Shown here in pieces: positions 48,491 through 56,208 of a stretch of 64,000 nucleotides of DNA. The stretch's first letter is position 1. Each line of letters begins with the position of its first letter. The DNA is from a virus. Location of the stretch: IMG/VR virus record IMGVR_UViG_3300031576_000012, positions 1 to 64,000 of that record; one strand, 5' to 3'. A program made the position numbers and the translations under genes. The notes beneath the pieces were generated by a model, which worked only from the letters and a program-made list of their open reading frames with translations, did not search any database and was not told the DNA's origin.

Positions 48491-48678
48491 TATTTCTTAC
48501 CTTGAAGCTTTCTAATCATTGCGATATCGCCACGCTTTACCGCTTCCGTCAATAACACTGAAAGGGGGTTAACAGGCTTTGACGTTTCAGCCTTAACAAC
48601 GGGGCGGCTATTTTTAACCCCATTCAATGATCGTTCAATACGTCTTACCTCTCTATCATTATCGTATATGTCTTTCAT
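48490..48678 (-). CDS. First gene of the leftward unit, unknown
   Basis: 62 residues from MKDIYDNDREVRRIERSLNG, basic, helical. Start set by AAAGGGGACAAC. First gene after the control region, so likely very early. Confidence 0.65.
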   Translation of the reverse strand: MKDIYDNDREVRRIERSLNGVKNSRPVVKAETSKPVNPLSVLLTEAVKRGDIAMIRKLQGKK

Positions 48679-48723
48679 GTTGTCCCCTTTCACTTCATTC
48701 TGTTTATTGTTGCCCATATATAG

Positions 48724-48752
48724 AGAGTATCAAACTAAGCTTACTATGTCAA
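48724..48752 (-). promoter_or_regulatory. Leftward promoter
   Basis: TTGACA, 17 bases, TACTCT with an upstream TG on the minus strand. It would start the main leftward transcript about 35-45 bases before the first gene. Confidence 0.65.
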
Positions 48753-49125
48753 CATTTAATTTCAGCAATCCTTCAAAGGAATGCTAAACCTATCTATCGC
48801 ATATAAAGGGTTAATAGGCTATGATAGAGCATAGATAAATCGTTGATATTACAAGGAAATATGCATATTATTGATATTGTTAGTTATTATTAGCAGTAAC
48901 CGGATTTCCCCAACATGCTACATAGCACTATATACTATGGCAATAAACCTACCTATTATCCCTATTGCTCAATATTGCCCATTCCTATATATACCCTAAC
49001 CCCCTATGTAGTACATTCTTATATGCAAGCTTAGTGCCAATTGTATTAGCGGCGCTAACATACATGACCATACATCAAAGGTTTGTTCCCTCTGCAACAT
49101 ACATGCCAAGGTACAAAGATATTGC

Positions 49126-49154
49126 TTGACATATAATCCTATTCCTGGTATAAT
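49126..49154 (+). promoter_or_regulatory. Rightward promoter, full consensus
   Basis: TTGACA, 17 bases, TGGTATAAT on the plus strand: both hexamers perfect plus an extended -10. Start of transcription near 49161, about 225 bases before the first gene. Confidence 0.8.
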
Positions 49155-49269
49155 ATATGCATGTGTTATGTATATAAGCATAATTCATTGCACCCTATAT
49201 ATGTATTATTACATATTGATAATTGAATGTCAATATATAAATTGATTAATGATTTCAATATGATATGGG

Positions 49270-49344
49270 TATGGCATAGGGTATGCATACATGATAAGGG
49301 GTACGGTTATATGCACATTGTATGCCATAGGCCACTGGTACCCC
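49270..49344 (+). promoter_or_regulatory. Possible pseudoknot in rightward leader
   Basis: TATGGCATA (49270-49278) pairs with TATGCCATA (49321-49329), and GGGGTAC (49298-49304) pairs with GTACCCC (49338-49344). The order A-B-A'-B' is that of a pseudoknot. It would lie 40 bases before the first start codon of the arm. Confidence 0.4.
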
Positions 49345-49384
49345 AAATGATAACAACAATTTTAGCAAAGGAACAATCATTCCT

Positions 49385-49663
49385 ATGAGTTTAATGGATG
49401 AATTACAAGATCATATTCATAACTGGATGAATTCACACGGAAAAGAGCCTCCTTGTATTAATGTGACTCTCTCTGAGTATAAAATAATAGAGAAGGAATT
49501 ACTCAGTAACGCTAATACCCTCTATATGCCATTACAGGGGGGAGCTAAACTACTGAGTTTTGATGGAGTTCATATTAACATAGCACAAGAATCTGATCTT
49601 GGGGAGTCAATAGATGAGGAACAAGAGCAAGTCTGGTATGCTCAAGAGTATGACCAAGAGTAG
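49385..49663 (+). CDS. First gene of the rightward arm, unknown
   Basis: 92 residues, acidic with an E/Q-rich tail (DEEQEQVWYAQEYDQE). Beta strand middle (YMPLQGGAKLLSFDGV). I do not recognise it. AAAGGA lies 12 bases upstream. Confidence 0.65.
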   Translation: MSLMDELQDHIHNWMNSHGKEPPCINVTLSEYKIIEKELLSNANTLYMPLQGGAKLLSFDGVHINIAQESDLGESIDEEQEQVWYAQEYDQE

Positions 49664-49817
49664 TATAAAGGTAGTACTTAATAAAAAGATTGACAAAGCT
49701 ATTACCGATATGTTACAATACGTTATAGATAGGGTAGACTTAGAGAAGGCAGAACTAGCTGAAGAAGAACAGGATAGACTTGAGAGAGAATATGGAAGAA
49801 CCAAGAATAAAGACTGA
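49650..49817 (+). CDS. Small helical protein
   Basis: 55 residues from MTKSSIKVVLNKK, basic then acidic coiled coil. Start uncertain; 49638 is also possible. Confidence 0.55.
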   Translation: MTKSSIKVVLNKKIDKAITDMLQYVIDRVDLEKAELAEEEQDRLEREYGRTKNKD

Positions 49818-50058
49818 AGAGCACAGTTTTATGCATCAAGGGGACTGTATAGGACATACTCATAAGTTTACAATTAAGATTAGTACGGTTCCAAATGTAA
49901 CTCCTGGGCAGCTTGTAGAAGTATTCAGGGATGACGTAAAGATTATGAACTATATGATATTAAACGATCAGTGTCCAAGGGTGATCTCTACATACTTTAA
50001 AGAAGAAGAGGGAACCCAGGATGAGTATAATATAAAATATTCAAAAGAAGAGGAATAA
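49792..50058 (+). CDS. Small hypothetical protein
   Basis: 88 residues from MEEPRIKTEEHSFMHQG, beta-rich. GAGAGAAT precedes the ATG. Not recognised. Confidence 0.65.
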   Translation: MEEPRIKTEEHSFMHQGDCIGHTHKFTIKISTVPNVTPGQLVEVFRDDVKIMNYMILNDQCPRVISTYFKEEEGTQDEYNIKYSKEEE

Positions 50059-50066
50059 ACATTCCT

Positions 50067-50369
50067 ATGTCAGATCCTAAAGATATATTGGCTGAAATTA
50101 TGGACCAGGATGAATATAAGCCTAAACGAGAGAACGCTGTGATCAAGATCCAAATACAGGATAAGTATGGTCAGGTTTACGGCGTTACTGAAACGCTCGT
50201 GGGCGCGGTTGCGGATTATGACCCCCGCGATGTCTCTGAAAGAGTGGAGGAGAAGCTCCTTGTCCTCCTTCAGGAGATCTTATACGGAACACGAGATCCA
50301 GACGAGGATAAAGAAGAGCGGGAGGTAGACAATGAGCAAACCATCAAAGATTACGAGCAAAAAGAATAA
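50067..50369 (+). CDS. Small acidic protein with shared C-terminal tail
   Basis: 100 residues. Middle is beta-rich (AVIKIQIQDKYGQVYG). The tail DNEQTIKDYEQKE resembles those of the next two longer proteins. A GC-rich stretch at about 50180-50280 sets its middle apart from neighbours. Not recognised. Confidence 0.65.
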   Translation: MSDPKDILAEIMDQDEYKPKRENAVIKIQIQDKYGQVYGVTETLVGAVADYDPRDVSERVEEKLLVLLQEILYGTRDPDEDKEEREVDNEQTIKDYEQKE

Positions 50370-50562
50370 GGTCTCTTTTCCTAATGGAAGTATGGTGGTT
50401 ATGGATGAGCATCAGTTGGATGCTTTGACCTACCTTACAGCTGAACTTAAGAACTCCAATCAGTTTGTTTATGGTACATTCTTAGATATCTGGAACGAAT
50501 TATATGAGAAAGAGGCTGAAAACGAAAGCCTTATAAGGGAATATGAGCAGAAATCGAGCTAA
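50332..50562 (+). CDS. Small protein with shared C-terminal tail
   Basis: 76 residues, ending ENESLIREYEQKSS. Helical; not recognised. Overlaps the previous gene by 38 bases. Confidence 0.65.
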   Translation: MSKPSKITSKKNKVSFPNGSMVVMDEHQLDALTYLTAELKNSNQFVYGTFLDIWNELYEKEAENESLIREYEQKSS

Positions 50563-50638
50563 CCGACTGATATCATGGATAATTTCGGTGGTCGCGGCGG
50601 TTTTACTCTACCTTTACGTGAAAACCCAGGTCAAATAG
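50543..50638 (+). CDS. Mini membrane protein (31 residues)
   Basis: MSRNRANRLISWIISVVAAV then LLYLYVKTQVK: basic start, one membrane helix. AAGGGAAT lies directly before the ATG. Could be a small holin-like or signal peptide-like protein; no proof. Confidence 0.55.
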   Translation: MSRNRANRLISWIISVVAAVLLYLYVKTQVK

Positions 50639-50645
50639 GCGTGAG

Positions 50646-50903
50646 ATGAGAAAAAAACGGAAAAAAACGGAAAAACAGAAACCGCTGGGTCCGGTACCAA
50701 AGACCCCTAAAGAACTTTTTGAGATACACATGGACAAAATCGAGCCAGGACTGGCAAAAGCAGTAGGAAAGTATGCGGATTTCATTAATCCCTTCTTAAA
50801 GATGCCTAAGCTTACTCCTGATAGACAATTAATCAATAAAGAAGAAGAGAATGAACGATTAATCGAGGAATATCAACAAGTTAACAAGAAAGAGGAGTCT
50901 TAA
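50646..50903 (+). CDS. Small protein with shared C-terminal tail
   Basis: 85 residues: very basic start (RKKRKKTEKQKP), helical middle, tail EENERLIEEYQQVNKK. Same tail as its two longer neighbours. Not recognised. Confidence 0.65.
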   Translation: MRKKRKKTEKQKPLGPVPKTPKELFEIHMDKIEPGLAKAVGKYADFINPFLKMPKLTPDRQLINKEEENERLIEEYQQVNKKEES

Positions 50904-51119
50904 ATGGAATATACACAATCTAAATTGGTTTTAGAGCTTCTATCCAAAGCGTTAGAGTTCTATGCCAAGGACGAGAACTATGAAACGGTACCAACAGATG
51001 ATGACACAGATAGCTTTGCGTTACTCCCTAGTGAAGTAGAACGTGATCGTGGTCGGGTAGCGAAGGAAACATTACACAATATCAGGGAGATTATGGGAAA
51101 AGAAGAGAAACATGGATAG
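50904..51119 (+). CDS. Small acidic protein
   Basis: 71 residues, acidic, helical; immediately follows the previous stop. Not recognised. Confidence 0.65.
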   Translation: MEYTQSKLVLELLSKALEFYAKDENYETVPTDDDTDSFALLPSEVERDRGRVAKETLHNIREIMGKEEKHG

Positions 51120-51327
51120 GATAGAACAATTTGTCAATGAGTATGTAGGATTTATGTCTATAAACGACACAGATGCCGCAGGACAAGCGGAACTACTAAA
51201 GGAGATGGTCAAGGATCTCCTTGTAGAAGATCGTCTCAGGACGCTCAATATAATCGAAATTAAAGGTATTCCCTTAGACAGTCAGACCAAGAATACAATC
51301 TTGGGGGAGGAAATCAATGCCTTTTAA
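51112..51327 (+). CDS. Small hypothetical protein
   Basis: 71 residues, helical (FVNEYVGFMSINDTDAAGQA). Eight-base overlap upstream. Confidence 0.65.
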   Translation: MDRIEQFVNEYVGFMSINDTDAAGQAELLKEMVKDLLVEDRLRTLNIIEIKGIPLDSQTKNTILGEEINAF

Positions 51328-51511
51328 GGTTTATACATCAGATGAGGCTAAACTGGAAGCCAAGTTGAATGAAATCCAGGAATCAGGGGAGAATGTGGTT
51401 CAAGTTGTACTTATGGTATGGCAAGATGCAGAATCCGCTTATTTTAAAATTATATCGTTATCAATGGCTCCTTGGAAGCCTAAACAGGAACCAGAAAGTC
51501 AAAAACAATGA
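51317..51511 (+). CDS. Small hypothetical protein
   Basis: 64 residues: beta-alpha-beta (VVQVVLMVWQDAESAYFKII) and a charged tail. Not recognised. Confidence 0.65.
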   Translation: MPFKVYTSDEAKLEAKLNEIQESGENVVQVVLMVWQDAESAYFKIISLSMAPWKPKQEPESQKQ

Positions 51512-51831
51512 AAAAGCTAATAATATCCACGTTTTGCATGTTGTCTATGTTTGGCTGTGCTGATAAGTTTGATCTGTCAGAATATAGCAATAATCAGATT
51601 ACAGAGGCTCGTGAGAAGTGTGCTTTTGGAACAATGAAGGTTTTAAATGAAAAGTCTCCATTAGAGATTGAAAAGATCATTTGTAGCCTAAAGAGCAGAA
51701 AAGATCACTGTAAGATCACTCCAGAGGAAGTTCAGGAGTTTACCTTAAGAGTATTCAATTCTTGTGTAGAAGGGGTGCTTAAGAGTCAAAAACCTGAGTT
51801 TGAACCTAAAAAGGGCCAGTTTCCGGTATAA
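51508..51831 (+). CDS. Predicted lipoprotein
   Basis: 107 residues. Signal peptide MKKLIISTFCMLSMFGCADK with lipobox FGC. The mature part has four cysteines (CAFGT, CSLKS, CKITP, CVEG) that may form disulfides. Third lipoprotein in the window. Unknown role; might protect against superinfection, by analogy with other phage lipoproteins. Confidence 0.7.
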   Translation: MKKLIISTFCMLSMFGCADKFDLSEYSNNQITEAREKCAFGTMKVLNEKSPLEIEKIICSLKSRKDHCKITPEEVQEFTLRVFNSCVEGVLKSQKPEFEPKKGQFPV

Positions 51832-51945
51832 GTGAAAATAGTTGAGGAATGATTGTTCCCTTTTGTTAGAAAAAGGGTGAATATTAGGATAACTGTATAG
51901 AAGTCTGTTTATTGGTCTGGGCTTATGATTAACTCCTTAGAAACT

Positions 51946-51975
51946 TTACGTTTTTGAGGATGTTACGTTTTTGAG
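51946..51975. repeat. 13-base direct repeat
   Basis: TTACGTTTTTGAG occurs at 51946-51958 and 51963-51975, 17 bases apart, in the gap after the lipoprotein gene. Confidence 0.6.
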
Positions 51976-51982
51976 TTATATC

Positions 51983-52177
51983 ATGAATGAAAGATTAAAC
52001 CGCCCAGATTTAATTAAGCTTACTTTATTGTTAGAATATTACGATGAAATCCTTATTAATCACGCCCAGGCCAAAATAGTGATTCTTTCGGAACATCGGA
52101 ACATTCTACAGGAACGAAGCCGTATTTTGTCTCTCTTGCGGGATAAAAGAAAAAAGGCATTATTGTTGAGTAGATAA
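51983..52177 (+). CDS. Small helical protein
   Basis: 64 residues, from MNERLNRPDLIKLTLLLEYY, basic C-terminus. No clear ribosome site. Not recognised. Confidence 0.5.
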   Translation: MNERLNRPDLIKLTLLLEYYDEILINHAQAKIVILSEHRNILQERSRILSLLRDKRKKALLLSR

Positions 52178-52202
52178 TCTTATTCTAGTGAGGTAATCAA
52201 CC

Positions 52203-52709
52203 GTGATGAGCGAAAAGCCATTCAAACAGAAGTTTAAAGAACTAATGGATGACGCTTCTAAACTCGTTAAGGAAGCTACCCCAAAAGAAATAGAAGAGAT
52301 TAAGGTTAATCTATTTAATACAACTATTCTCCCTTCCTCAGACCTGGTTTGCAAAACCGACGAGGAATTTGATTTACGAGTACTTTATCGTATTACAGGA
52401 GTCATTGGTGAATTGCCTTACATTCTTATACATCATGATGAACTTACAGACGCGCAAATCGAAAAGCATCGACAAAAAGCTCTCTCTGAGCACAAAAAGT
52501 TCATCTTACCCTCTATTGTCGAACCAATCTCAAATCACCCTGATCGCCAATTTACCCCTTATCTCGTATTTCCAACACACGACAAATTACTTTTTCTATT
52601 GCCTCTCGAAGGCTCGGCTTTTTCTGATATCGAATTTGAAGATCCACAATCTGAATCTGATGAGGATTTAGAAGACGATTTCGACTTTCCATCTGAGGAT
52701 GAAGAATAG
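52203..52709 (+). CDS. Hypothetical protein with acidic tail
   Basis: 168 residues; GAGG lies 9 bases before a GTG that is followed by ATG. Middle RVLYRITGVIGELPYILIHH is structured; the last 30 residues are almost all Asp, Glu and Ser. Position just before head genes suggests a late protein. Not recognised. Confidence 0.65.
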   Translation: MMSEKPFKQKFKELMDDASKLVKEATPKEIEEIKVNLFNTTILPSSDLVCKTDEEFDLRVLYRITGVIGELPYILIHHDELTDAQIEKHRQKALSEHKKFILPSIVEPISNHPDRQFTPYLVFPTHDKLLFLLPLEGSAFSDIEFEDPQSESDEDLEDDFDFPSEDEE

Positions 52710-52760
52710 CTGGTGAAGGAAACGAGTATGGTGAAAACTATACTCATGCAATTCCTCCCA

Positions 52761-52784
52761 ACTATCCCTTTAAAAAAGGATAGT
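52761..52784 (+). terminator. Hairpin after acidic-tail gene
   Basis: ACTATCC and GGATAGT form a 7-bp stem with a 10-base loop. No U-run follows, so termination is uncertain. Confidence 0.35.
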
Positions 52785-52802
52785 ACTTCCTCCTCATCTG
52801 TT

Positions 52803-52830
52803 GGGCTAGGTGGCTTCGGCTGCCTAGTCC
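52803..52830 (+). other. Hairpin with UUCG loop
   Basis: GGGCTAGGTGGC pairs with GCTGCCTAGTCC around a TTCG tetraloop, a 12-bp stem including three G-U pairs. No U-run. Likely a stable RNA structure. Confidence 0.6.
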
Positions 52831-53010
52831 TTCAGAATTTATGTTCTTAAAGGCATAAACACAGTTTATGTTTTAAAAGACATAGATGCTTATACTGATG
52901 TGGCCATAAGCTTTAAACGGCCCGTGAAAGTGACCGCAAGGTCTGTGCAGCTATGCCCTATCCTACGTAGTAGGAATATAAGACTTAAATATGTTATAGG
53001 GAAGTATTCT
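52831..53010 (+). other. Non-coding stretch before head genes
   Basis: Contains GACC-GCAA-GGTC (52932-52943), a GNRA-type hairpin, and two GGCC blocks flanking it at 52902 and 52919. A frame from GTG at 52900 leads into the next gene but has no ribosome site. Looks structured; function unknown. Confidence 0.4.
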
Positions 53011-53208
53011 ATGGATATTAAAAATACATTAAAAATAGTCGGTATCTATGCAGGGGTCGCTATAGCGTACATTCTTGCTGTAGATTTTTTTGCTGGTTAC
53101 TTCCTTGGCAAATTCGATTATTGTATGGTAAAAATGTTTTTTAGTATGATCTTAGGTTGTTTTGCTCTTCATCCTCTTTCCAGATGGATTATTGGAAAAA
53201 TTCTATAA
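53011..53208 (+). CDS. Small two-helix membrane protein
   Basis: 65 residues: IVGIYAGVAIAYILAVDFFAG and MFFSMILGCFAL are hydrophobic. Size and topology allow a holin, but no lysis enzyme is next to it. AGGGA 9 bases upstream. Confidence 0.6.
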   Translation: MDIKNTLKIVGIYAGVAIAYILAVDFFAGYFLGKFDYCMVKMFFSMILGCFALHPLSRWIIGKIL

Positions 53209-53609
53209 TGGCTAAACCAAAAGATAACATAACCAAAAACAGTTCAGTTGCTACAAAGAAACCTGAAATGATTAATGGTGCCCCAGTTCGTAAGAGTGGG
53301 TCTGCTATTGCATCTATGCCAAAAAAGGAATATGTCAATACTATGAAATTTGACTATTCTAGTTTAGAATATAAGCAATATCCTAATAGGGTCAAAGTAA
53401 ATATAGAATTGAATGAAGAGAGATTCCCAGCGGAATCTAAAGTTCCTCCTTATGATAAATATGATGAAAAGGGGAACTACATTAAAAATAAGTTTATTGC
53501 TACTGAAAAGAAAGTGAAGAAGGTAGAAGGAGTAAAATACTCAATAGGTCAACTAGTGAGAGAACATGCCCTTTCTAACCCTCATAAAAACAATGGAAGA
53601 AAAAGATAA
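53208..53609 (+). CDS. Hypothetical protein
   Basis: 133 residues from MAKPKDNITKNSSVATKKP, basic and polar, probably partly disordered. ATG overlaps the previous stop (TAATG). Not recognised. Confidence 0.65.
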   Translation: MAKPKDNITKNSSVATKKPEMINGAPVRKSGSAIASMPKKEYVNTMKFDYSSLEYKQYPNRVKVNIELNEERFPAESKVPPYDKYDEKGNYIKNKFIATEKKVKKVEGVKYSIGQLVREHALSNPHKNNGRKR

Positions 53610-54141
53610 AACCTTATCCATCGTAAAAGATGAAGAAAAGGACAATCAGGAATTTACGAAGCTTTCTCTAAAAAAAAGAGTCGAGGCACTAGCACCTGGA
53701 AAATATAATCTTTTTCAAGAACTTTTACAAGAAATTCAAGCTTCAGATATTATTGATAATCTTCAAGGTAAAGATCTTTATCTTGAGAATCAATTAGCAA
53801 GATTAAAAATTCTTATTACAAATAAGTTTTCTTCAGATAAAGAAACAGCTGATTTGTTATTAGAATACACTCCTCCTGAACGAACTATTTATGGTTGGTT
53901 TATTGATGAGTGGAAAGAAGCAGTAATGTTAAAAGTTAAGTCTTCTTTTAGATTTAATGAATCAAGACGTTCTGCAGTATTTGATTCTATTTATAAAAAA
54001 GCAGTGGAAAAGGGAGACATGAAGGCTGCTGAGTTGTTTTGCAAACTCTCAGGAGATTTAGAATCGGGGAAGGGTTCTAAGGAATCTAAAGAAATGGAAG
54101 ACTTTAAAGACTTCAATAGGATTCTTCATGGCAAAAAATAA
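53593..54141 (+). CDS. Probable terminase small subunit
   Basis: 182 residues, directly before the large terminase gene (3 bases). Residues about 85-170 (PPERTIYGWFIDEWKEAVML, AVFDSIYKKAVEKGDMKAAE) resemble the helical core of phage small terminases. It would bind the packaging site. The call rests on position and helical content. Confidence 0.6.
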   Translation: MEEKDKTLSIVKDEEKDNQEFTKLSLKKRVEALAPGKYNLFQELLQEIQASDIIDNLQGKDLYLENQLARLKILITNKFSSDKETADLLLEYTPPERTIYGWFIDEWKEAVMLKVKSSFRFNESRRSAVFDSIYKKAVEKGDMKAAELFCKLSGDLESGKGSKESKEMEDFKDFNRILHGKK

Positions 54142-54144
54142 TCT

Positions 54145-55620
54145 ATGTCACAATACGGCGAACCGCTTAAAATCCATGAATTGCATGTTGAAGAACTAGT
54201 AGAGGAATTCTCGAAACGAGGCATTACTACCACTTCTTCAAAGATTGGTAAGCTACATCCAGCACAAATTCAAATCGTTCATGACGTAGGAAGATTCAAA
54301 GTATTAGCCTGTGGAAGACGTTTTGGTAAATCTTTGTTCTGTACGGCTGTAGCAGCTGCAGTTGCTATGCAGCCAGGAAGAAAGATCTGGATTGTTTCTG
54401 ATAACTATGGTCTAACAGATAGAGTATTTGCAGAACTTTATCATCTTTTTGTTAATGAATTGAAATTAGCTGACTCTTCTAAAGGTGGAGCATCTTCTAA
54501 ATTAAACAGATACATCAGATTACCTAATGGCAGTGTCATTGAAGGTAAATCTTGTGAAAACCGCAAATCTCTCGTAGGTGAATCTATTGATTTACTTATT
54601 TGGGATGAGTGCGCTTTAACTGTTGGAGGGGAAGATATCTGGAATCAGGAGCTTCGTCCTACTTTAATTGATAGAGAAGGTTCAGCTATCTTCATTTCTA
54701 CTCCCCGTGGGAGAAACCATTTGTATAAGTTTTATATGAATGGGTTAGAAGGTATAGCTGCCAGAGAGAAACAGGCTCAAGGCTTACCTCTTACTGAAGA
54801 TGAAACTATAAAATCAGAATGGTCAGGATTTAAATTTAGTTCTTATTGCAATACCACCAATCAAGGTGGCTATTTGAAGAAATCAGAAATTGATTCAATG
54901 AGACTATCAATGCCTGATGTTAAGTTTAGGCAAGAAGTTATGGCTGATTTTACAGCTGTAGCTGATTCTGTGTTCCCTGAATTTGCACAAGAGACTCAAG
55001 TTGTTGATTGGGACTTCAATCCAGCATGGCCAGTTTATGTGGCAATGGATTTTAACTACCAAACACCTTGTACTTCTTTGTATCTTCAAATTGATCCTAA
55101 CAATAATATCTTAGTAATTGATGAATATCATCCTAAAGACGCACATAAAACCGTGCATCAACAGGCTAAACAGCTTTTAGAGATGGATCAAAGGTATAAT
55201 AAGAGAATTGAACTTATTGTAGCAGATATAGCTGGAAAACAGAAAGATCTAAATGGAAGAAGTGCATGGGATGATCTAGCTGATTGGAATATATACCCAG
55301 TTGGCAGAAAGCAAAAAATAGAAACAGGTTGTGATTTAATTCGTTTATGGTGTTCATACCCTAAAGTAGACCAAAATAATCAACCTGTGTTTGATAAAGA
55401 AGAAAAACATATCGTATATCCTAAACTCTTTGTAAATAATAGATGTAAAAATTTAATATTTGCCTTAGAAGCTGCTCGTGCTCCAGAGGGGCAAGGTGGG
55501 GTTTCTAAAGAAGGATATAGAAAAGATGGTATAACAGACGGTCCATTAGATGCACTTCGGTATATTCTAGTGTACCTCTTACATGATTCCAATTTAGTTG
55601 GAACATTACCAGTAGTTTAA
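54145..55620 (+). CDS. terL: Terminase large subunit
   Basis: 491 residues. ATPase domain: Walker A CGRRFGKS (56-63), Walker B LLIWDECA (D154, E155), coupling motif STPRGR (185-190). Nuclease domain: first acidic residue in VAMDFNYQ (D302), then VADIAGK and a final DGPLDALRYIL. Cuts and pumps DNA into the prohead. Confidence 0.96.
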   Translation: MSQYGEPLKIHELHVEELVEEFSKRGITTTSSKIGKLHPAQIQIVHDVGRFKVLACGRRFGKSLFCTAVAAAVAMQPGRKIWIVSDNYGLTDRVFAELYHLFVNELKLADSSKGGASSKLNRYIRLPNGSVIEGKSCENRKSLVGESIDLLIWDECALTVGGEDIWNQELRPTLIDREGSAIFISTPRGRNHLYKFYMNGLEGIAAREKQAQGLPLTEDETIKSEWSGFKFSSYCNTTNQGGYLKKSEIDSMRLSMPDVKFRQEVMADFTAVADSVFPEFAQETQVVDWDFNPAWPVYVAMDFNYQTPCTSLYLQIDPNNNILVIDEYHPKDAHKTVHQQAKQLLEMDQRYNKRIELIVADIAGKQKDLNGRSAWDDLADWNIYPVGRKQKIETGCDLIRLWCSYPKVDQNNQPVFDKEEKHIVYPKLFVNNRCKNLIFALEAARAPEGQGGVSKEGYRKDGITDGPLDALRYILVYLLHDSNLVGTLPVV

Positions 55621-55644
55621 GAATAGCAAAGTAAGGAAGATAAA

Positions 55645-55965
55645 ATGGCAGATCCACATATTGACAGTCGTAAGCGTGTTCGTGAAAGAATTGAACCTAC
55701 GGTTGTTCACAACACAGCAGAATTAAATGGCACAAACACAGTAGGAACTGTTCGACTTGACATTGTATGTCAGAGAATTACGGTCGAACTAGGTAGTCTA
55801 ACTGCGAACGTAGATGGTTCGATTAATGGGAAGAATTTCTTCTCAATCGCAGCCGCTGCTACGGGCCGTGTTAGCTATGGCACAACAGCAGGTAATCACT
55901 TAGTAAAGTGGGTAAAAATCACTCGAACAGCTGGTACTGATGTAGCCGTAGTCATTGGAGTTTAA
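55645..55965 (+). CDS. Small beta-rich protein, probably structural
   Basis: 106 residues with alternating strands (TVRLDIVCQRITVELGSLTA). Located between terminase and portal, it may be a head decoration or adaptor protein. Not recognised. Confidence 0.6.
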   Translation: MADPHIDSRKRVRERIEPTVVHNTAELNGTNTVGTVRLDIVCQRITVELGSLTANVDGSINGKNFFSIAAAATGRVSYGTTAGNHLVKWVKITRTAGTDVAVVIGV

Positions 55966-55967
55966 AA

Positions 55968-56192
55968 ATGCCTAGTACCCCTAAGTTATTGAGGTACTCA
56001 TCGGGGTTTTTTAAGCTTGTAAAAGAAGAACTACCAGAGGCTATCAAAAACGATAATGAGTTGCATACTAAAGTACTAGTTTTACTTTATAATAAGTATG
56101 CGAACAAATCATGGGGGAACACTCTTCCCACACAACGTTATGAAGAGATGAATAATTACGTTTATACGTTATTAGAAGAATATTTCGAATAA
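55968..56192 (+). CDS. Small hypothetical protein
   Basis: 74 residues, helical, aromatic. GGAG seven bases upstream. Not recognised. Confidence 0.65.
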   Translation: MPSTPKLLRYSSGFFKLVKEELPEAIKNDNELHTKVLVLLYNKYANKSWGNTLPTQRYEEMNNYVYTLLEEYFE

Positions 56193-56208
56193 ACATGGAG
56201 TAAAAACA

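Larger units (their letters stand above)
48753..49384. other. Divergent control region
   Basis: About 630 bases without a convincing gene, between the two arms. It contains the leftward and rightward promoters at its two ends, short repeats (TTGATATT twice near 48852-48885) and a folded 5' leader of the rightward transcript. A 61-codon minus frame at 48996-49181 is open but has no ribosome site. Could hold operators or an origin. Confidence 0.7.

Noticed and set aside
48996-49181. 61-codon minus-strand frame in control region
   Set aside because: No ribosome site, atypical composition, and it spans the rightward promoter.
51369-51563. 64-codon frame overlapping the lipoprotein start
   Set aside because: Shadow of the two real genes with coupled starts.
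52895-52945. Hammerhead ribozyme (CTGATG and GAAA present)
   Set aside because: Stem II, the A9 position and the cleavage base do not satisfy the core.
52900-53010. N-terminal extension of the two-helix membrane protein
   Set aside because: Starts at GTG without ribosome site and crosses a GNRA hairpin.
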